A stretch of 64,000 nt of DNA from Sinomonas gamaensis (GCF_005876955.1 NZ_SSCL01000012.1:78105-142104), one strand, 5' to 3'; numbered from the stretch's first letter, positions 45,011 to 54,593 are shown. Program-made: numbers and translations. Notes: generated by a model from the sequence alone, not told the origin.

Positions 45011-46309
45011 TCAGGAGCCATTGCCCGGCAACGGCCGGCCGCTGGGAGACTGCGTGAAGAGCTCGGCGAGCACGAGCGCGGCTTGGGTCTCGGCCGAGCG
45101 TTCGGCCACGCCGTGGCCGAGGAGGCCCTGAATCCGCTCGAGCCGGTTGATGAGCGTGTTCCGATGCAGGAAGAGGCGTTCGGCTGCCGGGGCGATGCGC
45201 ATCCGGGTGTCGAAGAATGTCCGGAGCGTGGCGCGCATGTCGGCCATTTCGGGGTTGTCACCACCGAGTTCGCGGAGTTCATGCTGCACGAACCAGCCCG
45301 CGCGTTCCTCGTCCTGGCTGAGGACGATGGCCAAAGCAGCGTCGCTGTAGGAAATCACCCCGTTACGACCCAGACAGGACGCCAGTCTCAGGGCGTCCGA
45401 AGCTTCCAGGAAGGTCCTCCTGAATCCCGCGGCTCCGGGGTGGGGTTCGCCGATGCCAACGAGCAGTGCGGCCCGCACGGTCAGGTCTTCCGCCCGCGGT
45501 GTCCGCGGCATGCGGTCGCTGGTCACCCAAAGGTGCACCGTCCCCGTGCTCGATTCGTAACGCACCGTTCGTTCGCTGCCCACCGTTCGGGCGAATGACT
45601 GCACTATTGCTTCAAGAGCCCGCCGGTCGGCCAGTGCGCCGGGAAGTGTTCCGATGGCACAGCCCACGTGCCAGCAGTTCAGGGGGACGCGCAATGATCG
45701 TGTCGCCGATTCGACATCAAGGGGCTCGGCCGCCATCAGCGATTCGATGGTGCTCCGGAAGCGGAATTGCTCGGCAAGATCGACCCGCCGCCGCTCTTCG
45801 ACGATCGCATCCGTGGCTGCTCCGATCCACGCATCCATCGTTCCGGCCACCGATGTCGCCAGAGCCGGGACGACGCCGACTCCCTCCGGCCCCAGGCGAA
45901 GAGCGGCCCCGATCAAGAGCGAGAGCCACTCACGCTGCATCACCCGCAACGCCGTGGTGACGGTGGAGAAGGGGATGTCGCGCGCAACGATGTCCTCGGC
46001 CAGTTCACGATCGATCGCCTCCGCGGCGGCTGGCAGCCCGTCCCCACCGGCTAGCTGCAGCAGGGTCGAGGTGAGGGCGTGATGGGCGAACATCCGGATG
46101 AGCGGCCACGGAGCGAGCGCATCGTGAACCCGCAGCTGCAAGGCCGCGATCGACTGCTCCGCCGCCCCTGAGACCCACCGCACTGCCGCGTCTCCCAGAA
46201 CGCGACGGAGGTGCTCGGCCTCCTCCGTCCCCCGCGAAGGAGCCAGGACGGGGCCGGCCTCCCAATCGAGAGCCAACAGGACCTTCTGCATCGAATCCGC
46301 AGTCGACAC
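45011..46309 (-). CDS. PucR/CdaR family transcriptional regulator
   Basis: About 433 residues. The C-terminal 70 residues hold the PucR-type HTH (ATLRTFFDTRMRIAPAAERLFLHRNTLINRLERI), preceded by a GGDEF-like regulatory region. The long N-terminal part (about 1-250) is helical and binds an unknown signal. No ribosome site is seen; GTG 46309 is one option (with ATG 46291 or an upstream ATG at 46396), so the start is uncertain. The gene is convergent with the lipid kinase; divergent with the DUF1269 gene. Confidence 0.8.
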   Translation of the reverse strand: MSTADSMQKVLLALDWEAGPVLAPSRGTEEAEHLRRVLGDAAVRWVSGAAEQSIAALQLRVHDALAPWPLIRMFAHHALTSTLLQLAGGDGLPAAAEAIDRELAEDIVARDIPFSTVTTALRVMQREWLSLLIGAALRLGPEGVGVVPALATSVAGTMDAWIGAATDAIVEERRRVDLAEQFRFRSTIESLMAAEPLDVESATRSLRVPLNCWHVGCAIGTLPGALADRRALEAIVQSFARTVGSERTVRYESSTGTVHLWVTSDRMPRTPRAEDLTVRAALLVGIGEPHPGAAGFRRTFLEASDALRLASCLGRNGVISYSDAALAIVLSQDEERAGWFVQHELRELGGDNPEMADMRATLRTFFDTRMRIAPAAERLFLHRNTLINRLERIQGLLGHGVAERSAETQAALVLAELFTQSPSGRPLPGNGS

Positions 46310-46467
46310 GGGGCCAGCGTAACCCTGCAGGGCAGAGTGCACACCGTCTCGACAAGGGTGGCCACAGAACGCACGATGACCGGCTCGCCGATCCACGAGA
46401 GCCTTGAGATGTCGCGGAAAATCCGCGCAGGACCGTAGAGAAAGTCAACGTGATCTGGAGGTCACAC

Positions 46468-47073
46468 ATGTCCGAACACAACGTCATCACCGTCTCGTTC
46501 GAAGACCGGAGCAACGCGTACCAGGCCCTTAGCGAACTCAAGGGCGCCGGGCTGGAAGGACGCGTGGAGGTCCTGGCAGCGAGCATCGTCACCCGCGACC
46601 GGCACGGCCGCCTCGACGTCCCCGAGGGAAGCGACATCGTCAGCGGTGCCGCAACGTGGGGAGGTGGCCTGATCGGGCTCATGATTGGCGTCATCGGCGG
46701 CCCCATCGGGATGCTGTTCGGCTGGACCGGTGGCCTGCTGGTCGGGGGCGCCTTCGACATCCGCCGTGAGGAGCGCTCCGAGAGCGTGCTCGGGGAAATC
46801 AGCCGTCACATTCCCGAGGACGGCACAGCCATGGTCGCCGAGGTCAACGAGTACGCCCTCGAGGTGGTCGACAAACTGATGACAGATCTGGGCGGATCAG
46901 TGTACCGGCGTCCCGCAGCGGAAGTGCGCGCGGAACTCGAAATGGCAGAGGACGCGTACCGCAAGGCGCAGAAGGAAGCCGACCGCGCCGCACGCGAACG
47001 CAGGAAGGCCGAGCGGCGCCAACGCGTCGAGGAGCGCTTGGCGGCCGTGAGGGAGAAGCTCGACATTCCCTGA
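46468..47073 (+). CDS. DUF1269 family membrane protein
   Basis: A 201-residue protein with a glycine-rich double membrane segment (GGGLIGLMIGVIGGPIGMLFGWTGGLLVGGAF, starting near residue 65) flanked by soluble regions, and a highly charged coiled-coil-like tail (about 155-200, EAQK-rich). This is the DUF1269 layout; function is unknown. GGAGG at 46457-46461 sets the ATG. First of three small membrane-protein genes in a row (with 47186 and 47824), spaced by 85-110 bases. Confidence 0.82.
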   Translation: MSEHNVITVSFEDRSNAYQALSELKGAGLEGRVEVLAASIVTRDRHGRLDVPEGSDIVSGAATWGGGLIGLMIGVIGGPIGMLFGWTGGLLVGGAFDIRREERSESVLGEISRHIPEDGTAMVAEVNEYALEVVDKLMTDLGGSVYRRPAAEVRAELEMAEDAYRKAQKEADRAARERRKAERRQRVEERLAAVREKLDIP

Positions 47074-47185
47074 GTCGCCAAGACGATCGGGACACCGCGC
47101 GTTCCGTCGCGCGGCGCCCCGATCCCCGCGACTTCCCCAACGGCGGTCGGTTCTCGAAACCACATCTGGAAAGGAACGGGAATCC

Positions 47186-47737
47186 ATGGAGGCCGAAAAG
47201 ATTGGCCAGCGCAAATCCGCGAACTCCCCATTCCCACTCACGAGCGCGAATTCCGGACCGGAGCGGATGACGCAACACGTCCGTGAGGCGCTGTATGCAT
47301 CCATCACCGGAGTTGCCACCCTGATGGGAATGCTCCCCTCGCCCGGGGCATTCACCGGGCTAGCCGCCGCAAGCACTCTCCTGGGCACTATGGGAGGACT
47401 CTGCGCCGCAAGCCTCGTCGCCGACACCATCTCACACGCCAGCAGGCACGGAGGCGCGACGCAGCACAGCACCATGCGTCGCATCCTCCGGGCATCGATG
47501 CGCACGCTGGAGATCACACTCGCGCCCACCGTCCTTCTCTTGCTCAGCGACACCGGCATCTGGAACCTAAGGACCGCGCTCACTCTCGGGATCGCCGCTC
47601 TGACGATCACTCAGCTCGTGCTCGTTCTCTGGGGCCTACGCGGAAGCGCCACGACAAGGCGCCAGAAGGCGGGCTACCTCCTGCTGCAGTTGACCGCCAT
47701 CGCCGGCGTCGTCGTGCTGAAAGTCATCGCCCATTAG
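47186..47737 (+). CDS. Hypothetical membrane protein
   Basis: A 183-residue protein with four likely membrane segments (about 45-62, 66-82, 110-130, 155-178), a soluble N-terminus of about 28 residues and a Met/Arg/His-rich loop between segments two and three. AAAGGAA precedes the ATG. I do not recognise the family. The neighbours (DUF1269, DUF1003) suggest a shared envelope-stress or ion role, which is a guess from context. Confidence 0.7.
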   Translation: MEAEKIGQRKSANSPFPLTSANSGPERMTQHVREALYASITGVATLMGMLPSPGAFTGLAAASTLLGTMGGLCAASLVADTISHASRHGGATQHSTMRRILRASMRTLEITLAPTVLLLLSDTGIWNLRTALTLGIAALTITQLVLVLWGLRGSATTRRQKAGYLLLQLTAIAGVVVLKVIAH

Positions 47738-47823
47738 CCCCCAGCACTCGACAGCAGGCATGAGCGCGGACCCCGAAAGGTAAACCCGCGGGAAGAGCCC
47801 GCACCACACCTCGGAGAAGAGCT

Positions 47824-48327
47824 ATGACCAGTGCTACCAGCACCGCCACCGTGAGACATCCCGTCCACCACGCGCGCCCAAGCGTGCTTCTGAGGAGGGC
47901 CGACCTCGCTGCGCTGCACCCGACAGTGCTCGCCGAGGCACAGCACCGCGCTGCCAGCCTCCAGCTGCGCATAGCCGATGCCATAACCGCCTTCGCGGGC
48001 TCAATGGGGTTCGTGTATCTCCACATCGTGCTGTTCGCCGCATGGATGCTGTGGTTCGAGTCCCCACCCTGGCCGACCTTGACCCTCATGGTCTCCCTGG
48101 AGGCAATCTTCCTTTCGACATTCGTGATGATCGGACAGAACCGGCAGGCAGCCTTCCAGCAGGCCAAGGCCGACCATGACTATCAGGAACAGGAGACACT
48201 CCTCAAAGAGAACACCGAGCTCACCCGGCTGATCCACATCCTCTCGGAGGAAATCCACGCCCGCGTATTCGCGGAGGTGCAGGCAAATCAACCGCCCGCC
48301 AACGGAGAGACCACAGCTGATAACTAA
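47824..48327 (+). CDS. DUF1003 family membrane protein
   Basis: A 167-residue DUF1003 protein: two membrane helices (about 62-80 and 88-108), an upstream block ADAITAFAGSMGFVYLH, FESPPWPTLTLMVSLEAIFLSTFV and a C-terminal helix rich in Asn/Gln/Glu. Function is unknown; the family was once linked to ion transport. It ends the DUF1269/unknown/DUF1003 set. Confidence 0.87.
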   Translation: MTSATSTATVRHPVHHARPSVLLRRADLAALHPTVLAEAQHRAASLQLRIADAITAFAGSMGFVYLHIVLFAAWMLWFESPPWPTLTLMVSLEAIFLSTFVMIGQNRQAAFQQAKADHDYQEQETLLKENTELTRLIHILSEEIHARVFAEVQANQPPANGETTADN

Positions 48328-48408
48328 CAGCGCTATCATGCTCCCCCTCTTTGAGGGGTACCCGGGCTGCGTTGGTCATGAAACCCGTCTCCTGACCCGC
48401 GAAGCAGC

Positions 48409-49341
48409 TTATTCGGAGGGGCGAGGCCGCCTCGACGCTGGCGACCAGGCTGCCGCAACCGCCAGATCGATGGCGTACGAGCCTTCCGGCCCTTCCACGG
48501 CGCCCTGCCGCTCGAACTCCGTCAACGACGCGGCCTGGTCGGGGTCGACGAGGCTCAGCTGGGTGGAGGCCTCGTGCTCTTGCGCCTCTTGCGACAGCCG
48601 GACCGCCTGGACCTCTGCCAGCCGTTCGCCGTCGTCGCGGAATACCGTGCCGCGGGCGAACCGTCCTCCCTCCGGCTCGAGGATCAGATAGGCGGCATCG
48701 GGGTGCTCGGGGAGCAGCAGCCGGGCCAGCAGGGAAACCCTCGACTTCACGAGGGTCGCGGGCATCTGTTCGAGCGTCTGCTCAAAAAAGATCTCGAAGC
48801 TCTTGATCGTTTCCCTGAGCTGGTCGTCGTCGAGGCGTCCCGGCTTGACCTCCAGCTCCGGGAAGCCGTGCTCGCGGGTCCACACCCACTCGGTGCCTTC
48901 GATCCCTGCCCAGTCGTATGTGTTGGTGTTCTGCTGCTTGACGATCGGCCAGCCCAGCTCGTGGAGCAGCTTCTCGGCCCAGAAGCGGATGGCGTTCACC
49001 GTCGCCCACGGCAGGCTGTAGGCCCATTGGGGCGCATCCCCGCCTGTCTGGTACATGTAGCTGTTGGCGGCCTGGTAGATCTGCACGAGATGGCGTGGCT
49101 TCAGAGGACCCTCGAGGATTTCAGCCACCGGTTGGAACGTGTACTCCGGCCGCTCGGTCTCCTCGCCATAGTTCTCATCGACCACGGTGTAGTTGAGCTC
49201 GAAGAGTGCCGTCGCGACAGCCGAGGTCGGGGTCTCGTCGTCGAAGTCGAAGAAGCCGTCGTGCATCCTCCCGTTGCGGATCCGACGTGCCGCGGTGGCA
49301 AGAAGGTCGATCAGGTCAGTGCTCACAATCCATCTGCTCAT
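48409..49341 (-). CDS. Hypothetical protein
   Basis: A 310-residue soluble protein without a signal peptide. It starts MSRWIVSTDLIDLLATAARRIRNG, contains many Trp/Tyr residues in residues 80-150 (GGDAPQWAYSLPWATVNAIRFWAEKLLHELGW is one long aromatic helix region) and has an acidic C-terminus. I recognise no domain. Codon use is normal, so it is likely a genuine gene. It is convergent with the DUF1003 gene; no neighbour hints at function. Confidence 0.65.
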   Translation of the reverse strand: MSRWIVSTDLIDLLATAARRIRNGRMHDGFFDFDDETPTSAVATALFELNYTVVDENYGEETERPEYTFQPVAEILEGPLKPRHLVQIYQAANSYMYQTGGDAPQWAYSLPWATVNAIRFWAEKLLHELGWPIVKQQNTNTYDWAGIEGTEWVWTREHGFPELEVKPGRLDDDQLRETIKSFEIFFEQTLEQMPATLVKSRVSLLARLLLPEHPDAAYLILEPEGGRFARGTVFRDDGERLAEVQAVRLSQEAQEHEASTQLSLVDPDQAASLTEFERQGAVEGPEGSYAIDLAVAAAWSPASRRPRPSE

Positions 49342-49638
49342 GAAGTCCCCCTGTTCCCCACGAGCCGGCGCGGCTCGAATGGCGGCAGCCTATCCGCGTT
49401 GCGCCCCTGCAGCTAGATCACTCCCTACTGTCGAACAGGGCATCCACTCGGGCCGAGCGGATAGCAGCCCGTGCGACGAGCTCGTACTCCGTCTCCAGGA
49501 GTCCGGGCGGGAGGCGCGCCAGCCCCTTCCGCGAGGCAGACCGCAGCGACAGAGCCCGTTCACATGCCGGGGTTGATCCGGTCCCCGGTGAGATGGAAGC
49601 TGGGGGCGAAGCACAGGGTCGACCAGCAGGAGGAAAAC

Positions 49639-49911
49639 GTGAGCGATGAGGTGCCCGAAGCCGACGGCCAGGAACAGCGCGCCCCCGTGTGGCCGGAGGG
49701 ACAGGCCGACCATCCCGGCAGCCCCCCACTGGAGGCCCCGGACGCGGACTACCTCGAACAGCAGAGGGCCCTCCACGAGGGTGCCGGAGGTGTGGCGGGC
49801 GGTGGGGGCTTCGAAGCCGCCGAAGCCGATCTGCTCGAGCAGGGCGAGTCCCTACCAGGTGACGACGAGGACGAGTACCCTCCCGCCACCGGCGAGGCAG
49901 AGGAGATCTGA
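49639..49911 (+). CDS. Small acidic hypothetical protein
   Basis: A 90-residue protein with a GTG start and AGGAGG directly upstream (49628-49633). Very acidic and Pro/Gly-rich; it has YLEQQRALHE and, near the end, a similar DLLEQGESLP, a near repeat, then DDEDEYPP. No membrane segment; it should be disordered. Similar short acidic proteins occur in actinobacteria without known role. The frame is open farther upstream but only this start has a ribosome site. Confidence 0.6.
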   Translation: MSDEVPEADGQEQRAPVWPEGQADHPGSPPLEAPDADYLEQQRALHEGAGGVAGGGGFEAAEADLLEQGESLPGDDEDEYPPATGEAEEI

Positions 49912-50726
49912 CGGAGGTCGGCCGCCTTTGTGGCCCAGGCGCCGCCCCCACCGGACGCCGGCCGGGGCACGTCAGCTGCCCCTCCAGTCGTTCCCACCGA
50001 TCGCCCCGGAAGGCGCCCAGGAACGGACTGGCCTTTACCGCTCCAGCAGAGTCCCGTTTACGGGATGGCGAGCTCCATGATCGGGGTGAAGAGCACGCCC
50101 TTCTCGGGCTTGCCGAGGTGGCCCCCGCCGAGCCCGAGCGTCACAGTACCAGGGGCGGGCCGGACGAAGGCCGTCGACCAGCTGCCGAAGCGCTCTCCCC
50201 CCGCCGCCACTCCCCTGCACCAGCCGCGCGAGGGACCCATCGCCGAGCTGCAGGGCGGGCCGGTCATGGACTGCCCGCTTCTGTAAGTCGACGAAGGCGA
50301 TGTTGACCCGGACGAAGACGTTCCAGATCTCGTAGCTGGGCACGTAGCCGTGCACGATGAACCCCTCGGGGACAGCGGCCCGGACTCGTGCCGCTCGGGC
50401 AGGAGCACCTGCTCGAGCACGGCTCGGGCTGGTCTCGCCAATGCCAGCCGCCAAGGATCCCGTTCATAAAGCGCTGCCTGTCAGTCTTTGGCAGGCAGGG
50501 TCTCGAGGGAGGCGTACTTGGAGGCGCACTGGCTCGACCGGAGGCTCGCCCGTGATTCGCTCTCGGGTGCGCTGGGCGCCCTTGCGCCGGAGGCCGTGCC
50601 CGCTAATCCCGGGCTAGACCGTGTTGAACGAGTCGGTGGCCTCACCAAGCCGCTTGTTCATCTCGGCGGAGACGCCAGGGGGAGGAGAACCTTCCGGCTC
50701 CCCTCCCCGCGGCGTGTCGCCCTCGG
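49912..50726. other. Long spacer with decayed sequence
   Basis: About 815 bases with no intact gene. The central part (about 50050-50380) carries a minus-strand relic listed separately; the rest has Pro/Ala/Arg-rich open frames on both strands, none with a ribosome site. The MHS transporter gene, coming from the right, ends here. Confidence 0.45.
50058..50441 (-). pseudogene. Frameshifted relic of an unknown protein
   Basis: Two minus-strand frames look protein-like in turn: one from about 50380 to 50190 reads VPEGFIVHGYVPSYEIWNVF and then VRVNIAFVDLQKRAVHDRP, the other from about 50190 to 50058 reads AFVRPAPGTVTLGLGGGH and then LGKPEKGVLFTPIMELAIP before a stop. One base change in phase would join them into about 110 residues. 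I do not recognise the family. The end is clean, with a stop after AIP, so a frameshift within a once real gene is the simplest reading. Confidence 0.45.
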
Positions 50727-52133
50727 TCAGAACTCCTCCTTCGTCCCGGCCCCGCCTTCACCTCCCACCACGGGAGATGGACTGTTCACGGGGCCGGGAG
50801 GGATGATCGTGTCTCCATCTTCGTTTTCACGGCGCGACTCCTTGAGCCCGCGTTTGAACGTTTCCCTGAGGTAGTAGGCGCAGGCCAGGCTGATCAAGGC
50901 TGTCAGCGCGATGTAGAGCGCAATAGGCACAGTGTTGTTGTATGTCGCAAACAGGTACGTGGCCAGCAGCGGCGCCGGACCGGAGGTAATGATTCCGGCG
51001 ATCTGGTACGGCAGCGACGCGCCGGTGTACCGCACTCGGGTGCCGAACAGTTCGGCAAACCAGGTCGATTGCACGCCGTATACCGAAGCCTGGCTGACGG
51101 CGATGCCGATCACGTACATGAGGATGATCAGGAACTCATTGCGGGTATCGAGAAGGGGGAAAATGGCGAAGCCGTACACGGCGACGAACACTGCGCCGAT
51201 CAGGTAGACGGCTCTGCGGCCGATGCGGTCGGAGAGCTTACCGAACAGCGGAAGGGTGACGAGCTCGACAGCAGAACCGATGATGATCGCGTTCAGGAGG
51301 AGGCTGCGTGGCAGTCCGAGCTGATTGGTCGCGTAGACCAAGGCGAAGACATTGATGATGTTGAACGTGATGTCCGTGGCGAAGCGCGTGCCGAGCGTCA
51401 GCACCAGGTCTTTGGGATGTCGTTTGAACAGCTCGATCAGCGGCGCCTTTACGACCTTCTTTCCCTGCTTGATCTCCTGGAAGACCGGGGATTCCTGGAC
51501 GCGGAGCCTGATGAACATACCGACACCGACGAGCGCGGCGCTCACCAGGAACGGGATCCTCCAGCCCCAGGAGAGGAAACTGTCGTTCGGCAAGGCCGAG
51601 ACGAGGGCGAAAACGGCGGTGGAGGCGAGAAGCCCGAGCGGGACTCCCAGCTGGGGGAAGGAGCCGTAGTAACCACGCTTCGCCCGTGGTGCTGATTCCA
51701 CGACCATCACGACGGCGCCTCCCCATTCGCCGCCGACGCCGACGCCCTGGCAGAGGCGGAGAAGCACGATCAACACGGGCGCCCAGACGCCGATCAGGCT
51801 GTACGGGGGCATGACGCCGATGAGGAAGGTGGAGATGCCCATGATCATCAGGGTGGTAACAAGGGTTGTCTTGCGCCCGATCTTGTCCCCGAAATGCCCG
51901 AAGAAGACCGCTCCGAAAGGCCTGGCGACGTAACCGATGGCGAAGGTGGCGAAGGAGGCGAGGGTTCCGGTGATCGGGTCGAAGGAGGGAAAGAACAGGT
52001 GGGGAAATACAAGGGCAGCGGCTGTCGAGTACAGGAAGAAGTCGTACCATTCGATCGCGGTCCCGGTCACCGATGACACGAGGACGCGGGTCAGCATCGA
52101 CCTGTCCATCATGGGTGCTGTTGAAGCGGACAT
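50727..52133 (-). CDS. MHS-family (metabolite:H+ symporter) MFS transporter
   Basis: A 468-residue MFS protein with 12 membrane segments. GTAIEWYDFFLYSTAAALVF in the first segment and RRTT(L) in GDKIGRKTTLV are classic for the MHS (ProP/ShiA/KgtP) group, which takes up organic acids, betaine or ectoine with protons. The C-terminal 40 residues are Pro/Gly/Glu-rich. Downstream of the M24 hydrolase (76 bases), so the pair is likely coexpressed and the transporter brings in the hydrolase substrate. Confidence 0.88.
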   Translation of the reverse strand: MSASTAPMMDRSMLTRVLVSSVTGTAIEWYDFFLYSTAAALVFPHLFFPSFDPITGTLASFATFAIGYVARPFGAVFFGHFGDKIGRKTTLVTTLMIMGISTFLIGVMPPYSLIGVWAPVLIVLLRLCQGVGVGGEWGGAVVMVVESAPRAKRGYYGSFPQLGVPLGLLASTAVFALVSALPNDSFLSWGWRIPFLVSAALVGVGMFIRLRVQESPVFQEIKQGKKVVKAPLIELFKRHPKDLVLTLGTRFATDITFNIINVFALVYATNQLGLPRSLLLNAIIIGSAVELVTLPLFGKLSDRIGRRAVYLIGAVFVAVYGFAIFPLLDTRNEFLIILMYVIGIAVSQASVYGVQSTWFAELFGTRVRYTGASLPYQIAGIITSGPAPLLATYLFATYNNTVPIALYIALTALISLACAYYLRETFKRGLKESRRENEDGDTIIPPGPVNSPSPVVGGEGGAGTKEEF

Positions 52134-52209
52134 TTTTTTCCTTGGATTGTCTGAGTCGTTGAGTGGGCCGATCTATGGCGCGCCCCGGCTGGCCCGCGCC
52201 GGCAAGTCT

Positions 52210-53376
52210 TTACCAGTGCAGTTCCATGGGGAAGCGGTCAAGGGTTTCGACCCCTGCCGGGGTCAGATGCACAATCCGCTCGGTCCGCAGACCCCCCACA
52301 TTGGGGACGGTGATCGTGGCCTTGAGAGTGAACACCATGCCTTCCTTGAGGATTGTCCGGTTGGTAGGGCCGATCCACGGCGCCTCTTCTTCCGGGTCCA
52401 TGCCGGTTCCGTGGCCTGTGCCGTGGCCACGTGCTTCGCTGGAGTAGCGCTGGTACCCCGATTCAACGAGAGCCTCTTGGATCACCGCATTGAGTTCGTT
52501 TGCCGCTATTCCGGGCCGCGCGAACGCCAGGCCGGCTTCGACCGCCTGGGCCGCGGCTCTGACGATCGCAACCTTGTCCTCTGTCACGTCGCCGTAGGTG
52601 AAGCCTCTTCCGCCGTCGGCGACGTACCCCCGGTACCGGGCGCCGATGTCCGTCATGACAAGGTCTCCGGGCCGCACCAGACGGTCGGTGGGACGGGCCA
52701 AGTTGTAGGCTGAGCGCGGTCCTGCCTGGACCATGGAGTCGAAAGCGGTCCTATCGGCGCCTCCGGCGAGCATCGCCCGGTCGGCCAGCAAGGCAAGCTC
52801 CCTCTCGGTGTGGGGTTCACCGTCCGCCAAGCTGTCCCGGATCGCCCCCATCGCCGCGTCCGTCAGACTGGCCGCTTTGCGCATGAGCCGGACTTCTGCT
52901 TCGCTCTTGATCGCTTTGATCTCCGCGAGAACAGACGTCGGTTGAAGGACCGCCTCATCCAGTCCGTCGCGGATCCTGCTCAGGACGCTCGCCGGGATGT
53001 AAGCCTCCCCGGCGAGCCCTACGGGGCCCATGCTGTGGCGTCGAGCGAAATCCCGCATTCCCGTCCCGAGCGCGCTCAAGCCTCGCACCTCGAACGCGGT
53101 GACACTCGCGGCGTAGGCCAAGCACTGATCCGAGACGAAGAGCACCGGTTCCCGGTCGACCGGGAGAAGCAGCACAGCATTCGCTACGTCTGAAACCCCG
53201 TCCAAGGGTCGGAAGTCGGTGAAGTAACTGATATTGGCCGACCTCCAGCAGTCGCCGAAGGCTACAAGGCCGGTGAGTCCCCGTTGCTCCACCGCCCGCC
53301 GAGTGGTTTCGATCCGCTGCAGGAACTCTTCGACACCGATGCCCTCATCGGTCGTGACTGGTGCGCTGATGTTCAT
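52210..53376 (-). CDS. M24-family hydrolase (creatinase/aminopeptidase P fold)
   Basis: A 388-residue pita-bread-fold protein with a creatinase N-terminal domain (about 1-150) and an M24 domain (about 165-385). Metal positions: TDIGARYRGYVADGG (two Asp), GHGTGHGTG (His), and GGLRTERIV (Glu366). The second Glu, normally in FTLEPG, is Lys352 here (FTLKATI), so one ligand of the two-metal site is missing. That favours a non-peptidase M24 such as ectoine hydrolase, creatinase or DMSP lyase types, but which is unknown. MHS transporter and divergent LysR gene fit a small-molecule catabolic unit. Confidence 0.75.
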   Translation of the reverse strand: MNISAPVTTDEGIGVEEFLQRIETTRRAVEQRGLTGLVAFGDCWRSANISYFTDFRPLDGVSDVANAVLLLPVDREPVLFVSDQCLAYAASVTAFEVRGLSALGTGMRDFARRHSMGPVGLAGEAYIPASVLSRIRDGLDEAVLQPTSVLAEIKAIKSEAEVRLMRKAASLTDAAMGAIRDSLADGEPHTERELALLADRAMLAGGADRTAFDSMVQAGPRSAYNLARPTDRLVRPGDLVMTDIGARYRGYVADGGRGFTYGDVTEDKVAIVRAAAQAVEAGLAFARPGIAANELNAVIQEALVESGYQRYSSEARGHGTGHGTGMDPEEEAPWIGPTNRTILKEGMVFTLKATITVPNVGGLRTERIVHLTPAGVETLDRFPMELHW

Positions 53377-53517
53377 GATGTGTCTCCTTCGACCAAGTAC
53401 GCGGGCGTTCTGAATCGCCTACGTCGACGATAGGAGTGGCCAGACATTCCCGTCTAATGAAAAGATGGGCATCAGCTATAGCCATTGGTAATATCTTCAC
53501 CAGATTGGAAGGTTCCC

Positions 53518-54468
53518 GTGCCGGTCTCCTGGGACTCGCGTGTCCTCACTCGGCTAAAGACCCAACAGCTGCTGCTTCTCGTTTACCTGTATGACCAACG
53601 GTCCGTGTTCGGAGCAGCCCGTGCCGCCTATGTCTCCCAGCCGGCGGCGACGAAGATGCTGCGGCAGGTCGAGGATTCTCTCGGTGTTCAGCTCTTCACC
53701 CGGCATGCCCGGGGGGTTGAGCCGACGCCGTACGGTGAAATCATGGCCCGCTATGCGCGAAACGCCCTCACGGAGCTTTCACACGCCTACGACCAGATCG
53801 AATCTTTCAAACACGGTCTAAGCGGCCACGTGGCTGTTGGAACGGTCGTAACCTCCGCCACCAGCCTTGTGCCGGCTGCGGTGGCTCTGCTCAAGGAACG
53901 CTCCCCGCGCGTCCTCGTGAGCATCCAACTCGGCTTCAGTGAAGCACTGATCCAGAGACTCCAAGAGGGGACACTAGACGTAGTCGTCGCGAGAGCGCAC
54001 AACATCAGGGACCTCCCTGACCTCAACTTTGAGTCAGTAGGTGAGAGCCCGCACGCTATCCTCGCCCGCACAGGGCATCCGCTGGTGGACAAGCCCTCCC
54101 TGGGCTGGCGCGATCTGGAGGATCAGACGTGGGTGCTGCCGCCATCGGGAAACGTTCTGCGCGAGCACCTGGAGTTGTTCTTCGTCGAGCAAGGCCTCAC
54201 TTTCCCGCCGTATGTCGTCGAGACCGACTCCCTGCAAGTCAGCGCCAGCTTGCTGCAGATGAGCAACATGCTCGCTGCCCTTCCCCGCGACGTCGTTCAG
54301 CCCTATTGCGCCTCCGGCGATCTCACCATCCTGCCGATCGACTTCAGCATTGCGCTCGGTGATGCCGGCATCATCACCCCGCGTAACCGGTCACTGTCCC
54401 CCAGCGCACAGGCGATGCTCGGAGCACTCAGGGACGCTCTGGCGATGGAGGAGGGGAAACTGCCGTGA
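53518..54468 (+). CDS. LysR family transcriptional regulator
   Basis: A 316-residue LysR-type protein: HTH (about residues 12-70; SVFGAARAAYVSQPAATKMLRQVEDSLGVQLFTRHARG) and a substrate-binding domain (about 95-300). GTG 53518 follows GGAAGG (53507-53512) at five bases. It is divergent from the M24/MHS pair, so it most likely controls them and itself. The 141-base spacer between the genes is A/T-rich (TATAGCC, TAATA) and should hold its site. Confidence 0.88.
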   Translation: MPVSWDSRVLTRLKTQQLLLLVYLYDQRSVFGAARAAYVSQPAATKMLRQVEDSLGVQLFTRHARGVEPTPYGEIMARYARNALTELSHAYDQIESFKHGLSGHVAVGTVVTSATSLVPAAVALLKERSPRVLVSIQLGFSEALIQRLQEGTLDVVVARAHNIRDLPDLNFESVGESPHAILARTGHPLVDKPSLGWRDLEDQTWVLPPSGNVLREHLELFFVEQGLTFPPYVVETDSLQVSASLLQMSNMLAALPRDVVQPYCASGDLTILPIDFSIALGDAGIITPRNRSLSPSAQAMLGALRDALAMEEGKLP

Positions 54469-54593
54469 ATGGGCTACTCGTGTCGTTCAACAAGGGAGAA
54501 GGCCCGAACGACGACAACCCGTGATGACGGCCAAGTCACTGTAAATCAGCTCCCTTCTCGGGTTCTTTGGGCTCTCCATGCCCGGGGCGCTGG

